Assembly (NCBI GenBank): GCA_033344775.1
Contig: JAWPMT010000007.1
Location: 620,001 to 684,000 of the forward strand
Length of the DNA: 64,000 bases
Direction of reading: 5' to 3'
Origin: Cytophagales bacterium
GTDB taxonomy: Bacteria; Bacteroidota; Bacteroidia; Cytophagales; Cyclobacteriaceae
This document shows positions 54,901-63,425 of the stretch, piece by piece. The position numbers were made by a program, and so were the translations under genes. The notes beneath the pieces were generated by a model. It was not told where the DNA came from. It saw only the letters and a list, made by a program, of their open reading frames with translations, and ran no database searches. Each line of letters begins with the position of its first letter. Positions within the stretch are counted from its first letter, which is position 1.

Positions 54901-54930
54901 AAAAAACAGTGGAGGTCAAACCCCCACTGC
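54901..54930 (-). terminator. Intrinsic terminator after the SpoIIAA-like gene
   Basis: On the minus strand CAGTGGGGG/CCTCCACTG (one mismatch, 5-base loop) is followed by TTTTTT. It lies 85 bases past the stop at 55015. Confidence 0.75.
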
Positions 54931-55014
54931 ATACAACCAGCATAGACAATACGCGATTGCGCATACCTAAGCGATAAACTTACTGAAGGTAGGTGACTTT
55001 GTCGTTGATATTAG

Positions 55015-55401
55015 TTATTCGGGTTCTATCCCATCTCGGATCCATTTTTCAGCTCGATGTTCCCAATCGTGATATTGGGTGGAATCAATGTATCTTTTTG
55101 TTGAATCTTGCTTCCATTCTTTCGACAATCTTCGGGATTGCATTTTGACCAAGGCACTATCAATGATCGTAGCAGAACGCACAATTCGGGTGGCTGTCCA
55201 TTCCGGGTGCGCACTTAGAATGGCCTGACTTTCCGCTGGAAGGGGTTTCATGCTGCGCATATCCGCCAATAATCCAAATTGTTGTGACACCAAATCCAAG
55301 GTTGTTTTGAATTCATCCTTGTAGGCCTGCATCTCCTCCGGGCTAATAAACCCTTCGAAGGCTAATTTGATCCCATAACGTTTCACTTCAATCTTGTACA
55401 T
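55015..55401 (-). CDS. SpoIIAA-like small protein
   Basis: 128 aa, no signal peptide. The alternating beta-alpha pattern ('YKIEVKRYGIKLAFEGFISP', 'FGLLADMRSMKPL') resembles the SpoIIAA-like/STAS fold of DUF3478 proteins. It may be a lipid- or partner-binding module; no phosphoserine motif is evident. Function unknown. Confidence 0.6.
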   Translation of the reverse strand: MYKIEVKRYGIKLAFEGFISPEEMQAYKDEFKTTLDLVSQQFGLLADMRSMKPLPAESQAILSAHPEWTATRIVRSATIIDSALVKMQSRRLSKEWKQDSTKRYIDSTQYHDWEHRAEKWIRDGIEPE

Positions 55402-55642
55402 GGTCGATCAGGACTTTCATTTGTTAGTGAAATATACGCAGAACGTTGGATGGTGTGGACCTGTTCCATGGGTCATTTCGGCCAATAGGACCATATTGTA
55501 GGTGAGTTGAAAATTGCAACTGACTTTCCTTATTCCTTTCCGAGTACAATGAGATAAGCTACTTAAGAAAGCTTGATAGCGTGCTTTTTCAGATAGGCAT
55601 TGCGTAATATCTTAGCGTGGATAGCAATAACCAATAAACCAC

Positions 55643-56779
55643 TTGATCAAGTATCTCTCTATTTTTTCATTCCTGGCTTTTTCATTTTCAGTGTCTGCTC
55701 AGACCGATTCCCTTAAGTCAAAGATTAACTTCAGTGGCGATTTTAGGTTTAGGGTTGAACAGGATTGGGACTCTCGCAAGTCAAATGGCGAGTTCAGAAC
55801 TGATCGATCAAGGCTGAGGTACAGGATAAGAGCTGGATTGGTATATCAGCATAATGATCAAACCCAGGTTGGTATCAGGTTACGAACCGGTAATCCCAGA
55901 AAACAGCAAGACCCTCAACTGACATTAGGTGATGGGTTCAATGAATTTGGGACCCTACCTATCGCATTAGAAAAAGCCTATTTTCAAACAGAATTGCGAA
56001 GTTTTAGGATTTGGTTAGGTAAAAACTCATTCTCATTCAAGAAACAAAATGAACTTTTTTGGAGCGATAATGTATTTCCCGAGGGGATACATCTGAATAA
56101 AATAGTTCCTCTAAATGCTGGATGGATTGATCGTTTATCATTTCATGCTGGCCATTTTGTCATGAATACAAGAGGAGGCAGATTTAAGGATGATAGCTAC
56201 CTGCAAGGGATTCAAATCGTCTCTCAAAATTTCAATGATAGGGTTTCTTTTTGGCCTTCGCTTTATCTGCTTAGAAATATTCAAAACATCCCTGATGGAG
56301 CAGAAACCTATCGCCTAAATTATTCCATAGTCAGCATCGGAGGATATATCAAGTTGAGCAAATCACCTTTAGTCAAATTAGAAATGGACTGGTACCATAA
56401 TCTGGAAGACTATAGCGAGAACGATTCCATTCCACAGAATTTAGCGGGGCAAAAGGAAGGAATAACCATGGCTGTAAGCTATGGGGAGTTATCGGCTAAG
56501 GGCAACTGGCATATTGAGCTTACTTATGCCAATTTGCAGCGCTATTCTGCTTTGGATTTCATGGCTCAGAATGATTGGACCAGATGGGATTATTCTGCTT
56601 ATGATTCACCGGATGGGAGATTGACTAATTTTCAGGGTATAGAATTTACAATTGGGACCAGCATTGAAGATAACATCACCCTGAAGATGAAGTACTACAA
56701 TATTCAACAATTGGTGGCTCTTGGAGCCTTTAAAGAAAACGGACAAAGAATTCGATTTGACATAGATGTCAGATTTTAA
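55643..56779 (+). CDS. Outer-membrane porin-like protein
   Basis: 378 aa, TTG start, signal peptide 'SFSVSAQT'. The mature part is a beta barrel: 'SGDFRFRVEQDWDSRKSN' at the start, 'LRYRIRAGLVYQHNDQTQVG' and a terminal strand 'IRFDIDVRF'. It resembles the alginate-export/phosphate-porin type of barrel ('RFRxE...' N-terminal strand). Substrate unknown. Confidence 0.78.
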   Translation: MIKYLSIFSFLAFSFSVSAQTDSLKSKINFSGDFRFRVEQDWDSRKSNGEFRTDRSRLRYRIRAGLVYQHNDQTQVGIRLRTGNPRKQQDPQLTLGDGFNEFGTLPIALEKAYFQTELRSFRIWLGKNSFSFKKQNELFWSDNVFPEGIHLNKIVPLNAGWIDRLSFHAGHFVMNTRGGRFKDDSYLQGIQIVSQNFNDRVSFWPSLYLLRNIQNIPDGAETYRLNYSIVSIGGYIKLSKSPLVKLEMDWYHNLEDYSENDSIPQNLAGQKEGITMAVSYGELSAKGNWHIELTYANLQRYSALDFMAQNDWTRWDYSAYDSPDGRLTNFQGIEFTIGTSIEDNITLKMKYYNIQQLVALGAFKENGQRIRFDIDVRF

Positions 56780-56816
56780 GATGTCACAAGCACCTCATGA
56801 GCTGATGGCTACTTTG

Positions 56817-57170
56817 CTAGAAATTCACCTCAGTCGCAAGTTCCAAATTGATTTTGAGAATGCCTTCAGTTGCTTCGATGGGCATGTATCTCAGGATGTA
56901 AGAGGAAGAAACCCATTCCATGATAAAGACCGTATCTATTTCTCCTGGTGAAAGTTCCATTTCGTCGATCAGCGATTTACCATTGAGGTTCCCCTTGATA
57001 GAAAGTGATAAGCGGCTGAAACTTTCATGAGAAGCAAGCTTAAAACAAATAGTATCAGTTCTCGCTTTGGACACATCGTCGATGATGATCTCTCTGTTAT
57101 ACTGATGCCTGCATGCACCAATCATCGTTAAGAAAACGAGCAGTGAAATAAGTAGGTAGGTCTTGGACAC
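56817..57170 (-). CDS. Small lipoprotein of unknown function
   Basis: 117 aa with GTG start and lipobox 'MIGACRH'. A single beta-rich domain follows ('IIIDDVSKARTDTICFKL', 'LSPGEIDTVFIME'). No family recognised. Convergent with the porin. Confidence 0.6.
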   Translation of the reverse strand: MSKTYLLISLLVFLTMIGACRHQYNREIIIDDVSKARTDTICFKLASHESFSRLSLSIKGNLNGKSLIDEMELSPGEIDTVFIMEWVSSSYILRYMPIEATEGILKINLELATEVNF

Positions 57171-57393
57171 GTGCTAAGATACTGTGGACATAACACTTGA
57201 AAGGATTGATTCAAGTATTGGGGCCGCTTACTTTGCTGGAATCTGCAATGTCTGTATTGAGTTATTGCGTAATCTTCCAATATACACAAGAACCCAATTT
57301 TTCTTAAAATGAAGTGATACGGTCCTTAAAATTGTTCAAGTTACTTTCACGGATAGTAAGGTCAACACTTTTCCACACTTGTATAAAAAGCGC
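57171..57393. other. Non-coding gap before the single repeat copy
   Basis: No ORF. An inverted repeat CTTGAA/TTCAAG lies at about 57196-57215. Nothing else is apparent. Confidence 0.4.
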
Positions 57394-57571
57394 AGATGCG
57401 CTAAAGAAACTTGTTTTGACTAAAGCAAATTCTGATTTGAAAATCACTGCATTCCCATAAGGAAACTTTATTGGAAAGTGCTATTCCTAGGGAAACCTCT
57501 TTGATACAGCTACATTCAGGGTTTGGCCATTGTAAGCTTCATCCACTTCAGTGAGGAGATGAACTTGTTAT
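57394..57571. repeat. Diverged single copy of the 340-bp repeat
   Basis: Starts 'GATGCGCTAAAGAAACTTG' and keeps the unit order over about 180 bp: TTTTGACTAAAGC, 'GAAAATCACTGCATT', CATAAGGAAACTTTATTGG, GAAAGTGCTATTCCTAGGGAAACC, 'CTCTTTGATACAGCTACATTC', and the end 'AGTGAGGAGATGAACTTG'. The main array lies 7.2 kb to the left. The palindromes are partly lost (no exact CCTTAAGG). The copy may mark the far edge of the accessory region. Confidence 0.75.
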
Positions 57572-57598
57572 GGAAAGAAAATCGGTGAATTATTTACA

Positions 57599-57802
57599 AT
57601 GGAAGTTGTTTCATTAGGTGATTTGTTAAGGGATAAGATGAATAAGTATCTTCTTATATCTGACATCTATAATAGACATGGGATTAGCTTATTCAAACGA
57701 AATCTGACATTGAAGAATCTACAAAGGATACGCCCAAAAAAGAATAACTTGTCAATTGAATTTTTAGTTGAAAGACCCACTAAGCAAAAGTCGCCGTTGT
57801 GA
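57599..57802 (+). CDS. Doubtful small ORF next to the repeat copy
   Basis: 67 aa, begins 28 bases after the repeat copy and overlaps the sigma-factor 3' end by 23 bases. Composition is basic and protein-like but no family or clear ribosome site is seen. It may be a remnant or chance ORF. Confidence 0.22.
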   Translation: MEVVSLGDLLRDKMNKYLLISDIYNRHGISLFKRNLTLKNLQRIRPKKNNLSIEFLVERPTKQKSPL

Positions 57803-58361
57803 GGCTGCTTTCGTAAATGTCTGTAGCTTTAGCTCTTGCTCTCTTCAATCGCATTTTTACAGCACTAGAGGATAGGTTGAGCATGACCTGTATCTCTTGA
57901 ATGGATTTGTTCATTTGGTATTTCATCATCAATAAATCCTGGTCTTCCTGACTGATCATCGAAAGTGCTTTGCCTGCCTGACCTTCTTTTACTTCTGCTG
58001 AAAGGGCGGCATCCAGGTCGTGTTCAGAATCGTCGATGATCTCATAATGGAGGTTCACATCTTCAAAGTGCTTGCCTTTCTTCTTTCTCATTTGATCAGT
58101 ACAGTAGTTGAACGTGATGGAGTATAGCCATGTAGAGAACTTGGATTGTCCATTGAAGGTCGTGATCTTTTCGATGACACGCAACATCACGTCCTGAGCT
58201 AAATCACTTGCTTCGTCGGTGTTTTTAGTAAATGAAAGACACTTGTTGAAAACAAGCATATAATATCTGGAGTAGAGCAAGCCCATGGCTTTGTCATCAC
58301 CTTGTTGCGCTTTTGCAGCCAATAATTCGTCGGTCAGTGTATTCAAGTTATTCATCATCAA
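57780..58361 (-). CDS. ECF sigma-70 factor
   Basis: 193 aa. Region 2 'DEASDLAQDVMLRVIEKI' with 'FSTWLYSITFNYCTDQM'; region 4 'SIQEIQVMLNLSSSAVKMRLKRAR'. No anti-sigma factor follows; the next genes upstream on the same strand belong to a two-component/partner-switch pathway that could control it. A pair of direct repeats lies about 100 bp upstream. Confidence 0.93.
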   Translation of the reverse strand: MMMNNLNTLTDELLAAKAQQGDDKAMGLLYSRYYMLVFNKCLSFTKNTDEASDLAQDVMLRVIEKITTFNGQSKFSTWLYSITFNYCTDQMRKKKGKHFEDVNLHYEIIDDSEHDLDAALSAEVKEGQAGKALSMISQEDQDLLMMKYQMNKSIQEIQVMLNLSSSAVKMRLKRARAKATDIYESSLTTATFA

Positions 58362-58462
58362 GTAATTTTTCGTGTTCGTTTGATGATGCTAAATTCCGAA
58401 TGCGGAGAACGGATTATAAGAGCTGAAAAGCCGATATTGAAAAATCGGTAATACGCTCAGAA

Positions 58463-58494
58463 CGTAGGTGATTTGCTTGGGGCGTAGGTAATTT
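58463..58494. repeat. 20-bp-spaced direct repeat upstream of the sigma gene
   Basis: CGTAGGTGATTT (58463) and CGTAGGTAATTT (58483) are 20 bp apart, two helical turns, at the 3' end of a small ORF and about 100 bp before the sigma start. A possible operator. Confidence 0.4.
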
Positions 58495-58496
58495 AC

Positions 58497-58718
58497 CTAG
58501 ACTTCTAAATGGGGTAGCCGCAGGTCGGAGATGGTCAAGTGATAACCCTCAAGTGCGTTTTCGATCTCCAGGAAGCTGTTTTCTGACCTCTCACGAATTT
58601 GAGGGATGGTCGTCAGTAAATTCCTATCGGATGATACTTTAACAGCCGCTAAACCCAAAATGTGGCTAGAATTAGTTTCGCTAGTCAAAGAACCAATTGT
58701 ACGCTTGGGCTTGCCCAT
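58497..58718 (-). CDS. Small hypothetical protein
   Basis: 73 aa, ATG at 58718, between two regulatory genes in the same orientation. Sequence is soluble and Ser/Leu-rich ('SSHILGLAAVKVSSDRNLL', 'ALEGYHLTISDLRLP'). No family recognised; existence is not certain. Confidence 0.4.
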   Translation of the reverse strand: MGKPKRTIGSLTSETNSSHILGLAAVKVSSDRNLLTTIPQIRERSENSFLEIENALEGYHLTISDLRLPHLEV

Positions 58719-58767
58719 CTTTTTTCTTTAGAATTTTAGACGGAAAAACTGACAGAAGTCACACTAT

Positions 58768-59430
58768 TTAAGAATCCAACAAACCCATCTTCAAAGCATG
58801 TTTGACGAGTCCGGCCGTATTCTTGGCCTGAAGCTTCTCCAGCAAATTGCGCCTGTGCGTGTCTACGGTTCGGATACTTATGAATAGCTTCTCGGCTATT
58901 TCCGGATTGGAGTATTCTTCCGCGATTAATTTCAATACCTCTGTTTCTCTGTCTGTCAATGGGATGGAGCCATCAGCATTGACGTGCCCCTTTCGAGGTT
59001 TGGGATTGGAAAGTTGCTCAAACAACTTGGAAGACACCTGACTACTGAGATACGTATTGCCTGCAGCGACGGTCTTGATGGCCGTGATCATTTCGTCCTT
59101 ACCGGCATTTTTCAAGATGTACCCTTTGGCTCCAGCTTCCATCATCTTAACAATGTAGTTACGTTCACCATGCATAGAAAGTGCCAGGACATGCGTAGCT
59201 GGATATTTACTGGAAACGTCCTCAGTGATGGTAATGCCGCTTGATTCTCCCATATCTATGTCCATCAGGATCACATCTACCTGTGTTTTACTGAGAATAC
59301 TATTGATCTCACTCTCGGAACCTCCGTCGCCCACGACCTCCATGTCTTCTTCTTTGTTGAGTAAGGCCACAAGCCCATCCCGAAAGATCTTGTGGTCATC
59401 TGCGATCAAAAGTTTCAGTGTATTTTCCAT
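58768..59430 (-). CDS. NarL/LuxR-type response regulator
   Basis: 220 aa from the ATG at 59430. Receiver with 'LLIADDHKIFRDGLVALL', Asp in 'VILMDIDMGESSG' and Lys in 'YILKNAGK'; LuxR helix-turn-helix 'LTDRETEVLKLIAEEYSNPEI'-like. One base separates its start from the upstream kinase stop; it is the kinase's partner. Confidence 0.95.
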   Translation of the reverse strand: MENTLKLLIADDHKIFRDGLVALLNKEEDMEVVGDGGSESEINSILSKTQVDVILMDIDMGESSGITITEDVSSKYPATHVLALSMHGERNYIVKMMEAGAKGYILKNAGKDEMITAIKTVAAGNTYLSSQVSSKLFEQLSNPKPRKGHVNADGSIPLTDRETEVLKLIAEEYSNPEIAEKLFISIRTVDTHRRNLLEKLQAKNTAGLVKHALKMGLLDS

Positions 59431-59431
59431 A

Positions 59432-60427
59432 TCATGCAATTGGAACTTCGATGGTGGCACTCATGCCCCTGCCAGGCTGTGAATGTATTTCATCTTCGCC
59501 TCCCAAGGCGAGTGTTCGGTTGTGAATGTTGAACAATCCGATTCCTTTTCGAGCGACATGAGGGTCAAAGCCTTTGCCGTCATCTTCATAGGTCAATAGT
59601 ACGGTGCTTTCATGTTTGACAAGCTGTAGGGTGATTTTGGTGGCCTCGGCATATTTCAAAGTGTTGTTGATTAGCTCTTGTATGATCCGATAAAGACCAA
59701 GCTCTGTGGTCTTGGATAAGTTCAGATCCTTTGCGGGATTGAGGAACTCGATGGCAATGGTCTTTCTTTCCCGGATGCGTTCGATCAGTGTATCCAATGC
59801 TTCCAACAAGCCAAAGTCCAATAGTACCTTCGGAAGGAGGTTGTGTGAAATGGATCTGAGGTCATTGGCTACTTCATCTATCATCTGATAGGATGCTCTA
59901 AAATTCTCCAAGCGGGACGGGTCGATTTGTTGCAGATCACTTTCAATATTGGCAAGGTTGAGCTTGATGGTGGAGAGGGAGGGGCCTATGCCATCGTGAA
60001 TTTCCTGTGCAAGTCTTCTGCGTTCTTGCTCCTGGCCTTGTAGCAATGAGTGTAGGATCTCTTGCTCTGATAACTTGACAGATGTGATATCGGCGATGGT
60101 GATCACCATTCCCCCAAGTATCTTCCGTCCACGGAATGTCAGATACTTGTCCAGATAACTTACTTCCTCCAGGTCAAAGTCATTTCTTCCTTTTGTCAGA
60201 CACTTTCTGATTTCATTGGTTAGCTCTTCCATACCCTGAACGACCTCCAGAATCTCCATGTCGACCAACTCCTGAACAGATGTCTTAAGTCCCAGGCATT
60301 CGATCGCCTGTGTATTGGCGATGGTTACGAAACCTTCCAGATCGATGGCAATGATCCCGTAGGGAGCTGACCCGATCAGAGAAAGAAGAAAGTCATTGGT
60401 TTCCGTAAAATCCTGCCTTTGTATCAT
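59432..60427 (-). CDS. PAS-domain sensor histidine kinase (HisKA_3), cytoplasmic
   Basis: 331 aa without transmembrane helices. N-terminal PAS ('APYGIIAIDLEGFVTIANTQA'-like), phospho-His in 'RRRLAQEIHDGIGPSLSTIKL', HATPase 'IQELINNTLKYA', 'YEDDGKGFDP' and 'GIGLFNI'. Cytoplasmic location and the operon (ATPase/PP2C and STAS upstream) suggest it reads an internal signal passed by the partner-switch proteins (inference). Confidence 0.92.
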   Translation of the reverse strand: MIQRQDFTETNDFLLSLIGSAPYGIIAIDLEGFVTIANTQAIECLGLKTSVQELVDMEILEVVQGMEELTNEIRKCLTKGRNDFDLEEVSYLDKYLTFRGRKILGGMVITIADITSVKLSEQEILHSLLQGQEQERRRLAQEIHDGIGPSLSTIKLNLANIESDLQQIDPSRLENFRASYQMIDEVANDLRSISHNLLPKVLLDFGLLEALDTLIERIRERKTIAIEFLNPAKDLNLSKTTELGLYRIIQELINNTLKYAEATKITLQLVKHESTVLLTYEDDGKGFDPHVARKGIGLFNIHNRTLALGGEDEIHSQPGRGMSATIEVPIA

Positions 60428-61416
60428 AAGGGGGCTTTGTAGCGTGCGACTAAAACTGTAACATCTCCGTAATCTCTGTGAAATTCCCGGAAAACGAAAT
60501 TGGCAATTTTTTGTGGATGATCAGCCTGGCCCTCATCGAGCCAAAGGTTGGACTTGATGCCATCTGTACAAAGCAGGATGTAAGTGTCTGGCTCAAGTTT
60601 GGTTTTGCGAAGCTTGAGGGTGGGCAGCTGAAACAATCCTACGATACCATCATGGTTGGTGATCATGGACATCTCTTCACCCAATAAGTAAGCATGGGTG
60701 TCCCCGACGCCAATGTACTCAAAGGTGCCTTCCGATAATCTTCCTAAGGCAATGGTGACTCCTCGCTCCAATTCGGCCTTTTTCAGTACGGAGTGGCATT
60801 GGATAACTAGTTCGTCCAGGGGAAGTCGGTAATTTTCGATCAGGAATTTTTTTGTCAGATAGGCCGCGGTGTGTGCAGCATAGCCTTCTCCTGTCCCGTC
60901 TAGGACTGCCATTAAGACCTTATCACCATCATATTCATGAATCAAATAGTCGTCTCCGTTTACTGCGTAGTTTTCATCGGCCAGACTCACCACTCCATAG
61001 TCGATCTTTTCTTCGGGAATGGGTAAGAACTTCTTCAGTGTGACCTGGGTACCTCGTTCTTCACTGGTGGAAATTTGAAATTCGTCTACGCATCTTCGGG
61101 CCACATCCAGTCCTACTCCAAGGCTGCCTTTGGAAGTGGTGTATCCTTTTCTCATGGCTTCATTTAAATTCAAAATTCCGGCACCTTCGTCTTTGACCAT
61201 TACCTGAAGAATTCGGCCAGCGTTTCCACTGGAAAACAGCGCTTTGCCACCTCCACCATACCTGATCGCATTTTGGGCTATTTCTGAAACGGCCAGGGCC
61301 AGCTCCGCACTGGATGAGGTCTCCAGACCCATTTCATTGGCGTAATGCGAGGCCAATTCTGCTGCATAGCGCACGTCTGCTTCGGATTGTATAGGTATAC
61401 TGGAAGGTTTGGTCAC
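60424..61416 (-). CDS. RsbT-like ATPase fused to SpoIIE/PP2C phosphatase
   Basis: 330 aa, GTG start. Residues 1-130 are a GHKL ATPase of the RsbT/RsbW type ('VSEIAQNAIRYGGGGKALF', 'VKDEGAGIL', 'GLGVGLDVARRC'-like). Residues 150-330 are a PP2C-like phosphatase of the SpoIIE/RsbX type with the metal Asp in 'MAVLDGTGEGYAAHTAAY' and 'YILLCTDGIKSN'. This fused switch kinase and phosphatase would phosphorylate and dephosphorylate the STAS protein. It overlaps the kinase gene by 4 bases. Confidence 0.88.
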   Translation of the reverse strand: MTKPSSIPIQSEADVRYAAELASHYANEMGLETSSSAELALAVSEIAQNAIRYGGGGKALFSSGNAGRILQVMVKDEGAGILNLNEAMRKGYTTSKGSLGVGLDVARRCVDEFQISTSEERGTQVTLKKFLPIPEEKIDYGVVSLADENYAVNGDDYLIHEYDGDKVLMAVLDGTGEGYAAHTAAYLTKKFLIENYRLPLDELVIQCHSVLKKAELERGVTIALGRLSEGTFEYIGVGDTHAYLLGEEMSMITNHDGIVGLFQLPTLKLRKTKLEPDTYILLCTDGIKSNLWLDEGQADHPQKIANFVFREFHRDYGDVTVLVARYKAPL

Positions 61417-61418
61417 AG

Positions 61419-61880
61419 TTACTGATCAGCTTTTACAACTTTCAATCCTTTTCTTTTGAACACTTCCATCACGGCGGCTTTCAGATTTTTTACGACATCT
61501 ACATTACCTATGTCGATGCCAGCAGCTACAATTGATTGTGCCACAATGGGCTTGATACCACAAAACATGACTTGCATGCCTACCATCTGCAAGGTCTTGT
61601 TGATCTTGATCAATTGTGTGGCAATCGCAGAATCCACAATATCGATGTTGCTCAAATCGATGATGATGATGTCGGTATCGCTATTGGATGCTACTGCCAG
61701 AATGAGGTCCACAACCGCCTTCATACGAGCGGAATCCAGTGTTCCAAACATGCCGGTGTAAAGACATCCCTCTATTATCTCGTTTACGACGATAGGTGCT
61801 TCACCACCCAGTTTTCTTCGACTTATGGCCACCTGGCCCTGGGTAAGTTCTTCTAAGCTTTCTTTCTCCTGCTTTGCCAT
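61419..61880 (-). CDS. STAS-domain protein (RsbS/RsbR-like)
   Basis: 153 aa from the ATG at 61880. STAS domain with the phosphorylatable Ser in 'IDLSNIDIVDSAIATQLI' and 'MQVMFCGIKPIVAQSIVAAGID'. This is the stressosome-type STAS. Two bases separate it from the ATPase/PP2C gene, its expected kinase and phosphatase. Confidence 0.92.
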   Translation of the reverse strand: MAKQEKESLEELTQGQVAISRRKLGGEAPIVVNEIIEGCLYTGMFGTLDSARMKAVVDLILAVASNSDTDIIIIDLSNIDIVDSAIATQLIKINKTLQMVGMQVMFCGIKPIVAQSIVAAGIDIGNVDVVKNLKAAVMEVFKRKGLKVVKADQ

Positions 61881-61948
61881 GATTTGATTTTTTTGGAAGG
61901 AAGTTAAATGGTTGTCAGATAATATCAGCAAAACCGCTGCAAACGCAC

Positions 61949-62146
61949 CTAAAAAGTATGGGAATCACCCTGCAGTTTTTTGATCTTAAGGTCCGTGATC
62001 GATGCTCGCATTTTATTCATTTTCATGAGATAGCGATCAATCACTGTCGGGCTCTCTCTATCGGGCCGTGTAAGTAACTCCTGAGCCAGGCCATTGATTT
62101 TGTCCAACAAGGAGGATATTCTTTTATCGTAATTGATCTTTTTCAT
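61949..62146 (-). CDS. Small protein at the head of the partner-switch operon
   Basis: 65 aa, ATG at 62146, 68 bases upstream of the STAS gene. Basic and helical ('DKRISSLLDKINGLAQEL', 'MKMNKMRASITDLKIKKL'). No family recognised; it may be an adaptor of the pathway. Confidence 0.55.
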   Translation of the reverse strand: MKKINYDKRISSLLDKINGLAQELLTRPDRESPTVIDRYLMKMNKMRASITDLKIKKLQGDSHTF

Positions 62147-62361
62147 TTATATAACATAGGCAATGAACCGGGGCTGTCTCATGTCACATGTGGCCGCCCC
62201 GCTCATCCTTTTCCTAATCTCATGATGATTAGACGAATTGGACACCAGAAGTCACATCTTACGCAACAAAAATGTATTTACCAATGGACCTGAATGACAG
62301 TAATACACTTGTCCAGGCGATTTTGAGCTTTAGCTAGTGCCAGATATTTGCCGAAATAAAA
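62147..62361. other. Gap upstream of the regulatory operon
   Basis: No ORF. CGGGGC (62169) and GCCCCG (62196) form a weak hairpin. It should contain the promoter of the minus-strand operon, but I see no exact TAnnTTTG element. Confidence 0.35.
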
Positions 62362-63423
62362 CTACTCTGACCACCCAAAGCCGGGCCTTTCTAAGGGGTA
62401 GAGTACTCCGTCTTTGCAGATAACCATCTCGGCAAAGGTGTCGTCTTCCAGGTCGAAGTGACCATCCAGGTCCGCGTAATGGATGTTGGGTCGGGCGAGT
62501 GCAAAGTGTAAACCAGCAGCAATTCCCATGGCAGATTCGTCCATACAACCCACCATAGATTCCACACCAGCGGCTTTCGCCACGGCATTGATTCTCAGCG
62601 CTTCTGTGATGCCCCCTGTTTTCATGAGTTTGATGTTGATCATGTCAGTCGCCTCATCAGAGGTTAATTGAAATACATCTTTGAGTGACATCAAGCTTTC
62701 ATCTGCCATCACGGGGACGGGTACTTGTTTACTGACTTGCTTCAAGAGATCGGGGTTGTCTCTTTGCGTGGGTTGCTCCAGGAGTTCAATTCGCTGATTT
62801 TTCGTTCTTTCAATAAAGGAGACTGCCTCAGAAACGGAATATCCCTGATTGGCATCAAAACGAATTTCAATTGAACTCCCAAGTGATTCTCTCAGTCGAA
62901 TGATGCGCTCAACATCTTCTTCAACACTTCTACCGCCTTTCACTTTCAAAATGAAGAAGCCCTGATCAATGAATTCCTGACCTTTTTTAAGGGTGTCTTC
63001 TACTGATAATATTCCAATGGTGACACTTGTAGGAATGCTGTGTCGGAATCCTCCCAGTAATCGATAGACAGGTTCTCCTGTTTTTTTACCGATCAAATCA
63101 AATAGTGCCATATCCACCATCGCCAGCGCGGAGGGTTGGTTTTTGAGCATCACCCTCAATTCTTCCAGTATCAACGCATAGGTAAAAGGTGACTTGCTCT
63201 TGAGATACGGAGCAATGACTTCATGGTAAGCCTTCAAAACGGTTTTGTAATCCTCACCGGTGATTTCAGGGTCGGGTGCCGCGCATCCCCAGCCACTAAA
63301 GCCCTGATCGGTATCTATCTTAAGAAAAACATTGGAGGTACTTTCGATTTTTTCATAGGCAATCGTGTAGGGTTCCCGAAGTTGGTAACTTTCCTTCCAG
63401 CATTCCAATCGAATGATTTTCAT
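62362..63423 (-). CDS. Dipeptide epimerase-like enolase-superfamily enzyme
   Basis: 353 aa from the ATG at 63423. Muconate-lactonising/Ala-Glu-epimerase subgroup: N-terminal cap 'LREPYTIAYEKIES', Lys pair in 'ILKVKGGRSVEED', metal Asp in 'IRFDANQGYS', Glu in 'ELLEQPTQRDN', Asp in 'PVMADESLMS', second Lys in 'INIKLMKTGG' and 'GCMDESAMGIAAG'. It would racemise one residue of L-Ala-L/D-Glu or related dipeptides. Two bases separate it from the creatininase-family gene upstream. Confidence 0.9.
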   Translation of the reverse strand: MKIIRLECWKESYQLREPYTIAYEKIESTSNVFLKIDTDQGFSGWGCAAPDPEITGEDYKTVLKAYHEVIAPYLKSKSPFTYALILEELRVMLKNQPSALAMVDMALFDLIGKKTGEPVYRLLGGFRHSIPTSVTIGILSVEDTLKKGQEFIDQGFFILKVKGGRSVEEDVERIIRLRESLGSSIEIRFDANQGYSVSEAVSFIERTKNQRIELLEQPTQRDNPDLLKQVSKQVPVPVMADESLMSLKDVFQLTSDEATDMINIKLMKTGGITEALRINAVAKAAGVESMVGCMDESAMGIAAGLHFALARPNIHYADLDGHFDLEDDTFAEMVICKDGVLYPLERPGFGWSE

Positions 63424-63425
63424 GA

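Noticed and set aside
55643-57600. attR copy of the tRNA-Val 3' end
   Set aside because: I looked for GGTTCGAATCCC-type sequence between the array and 58 kb and found none; the right boundary is therefore unproven.
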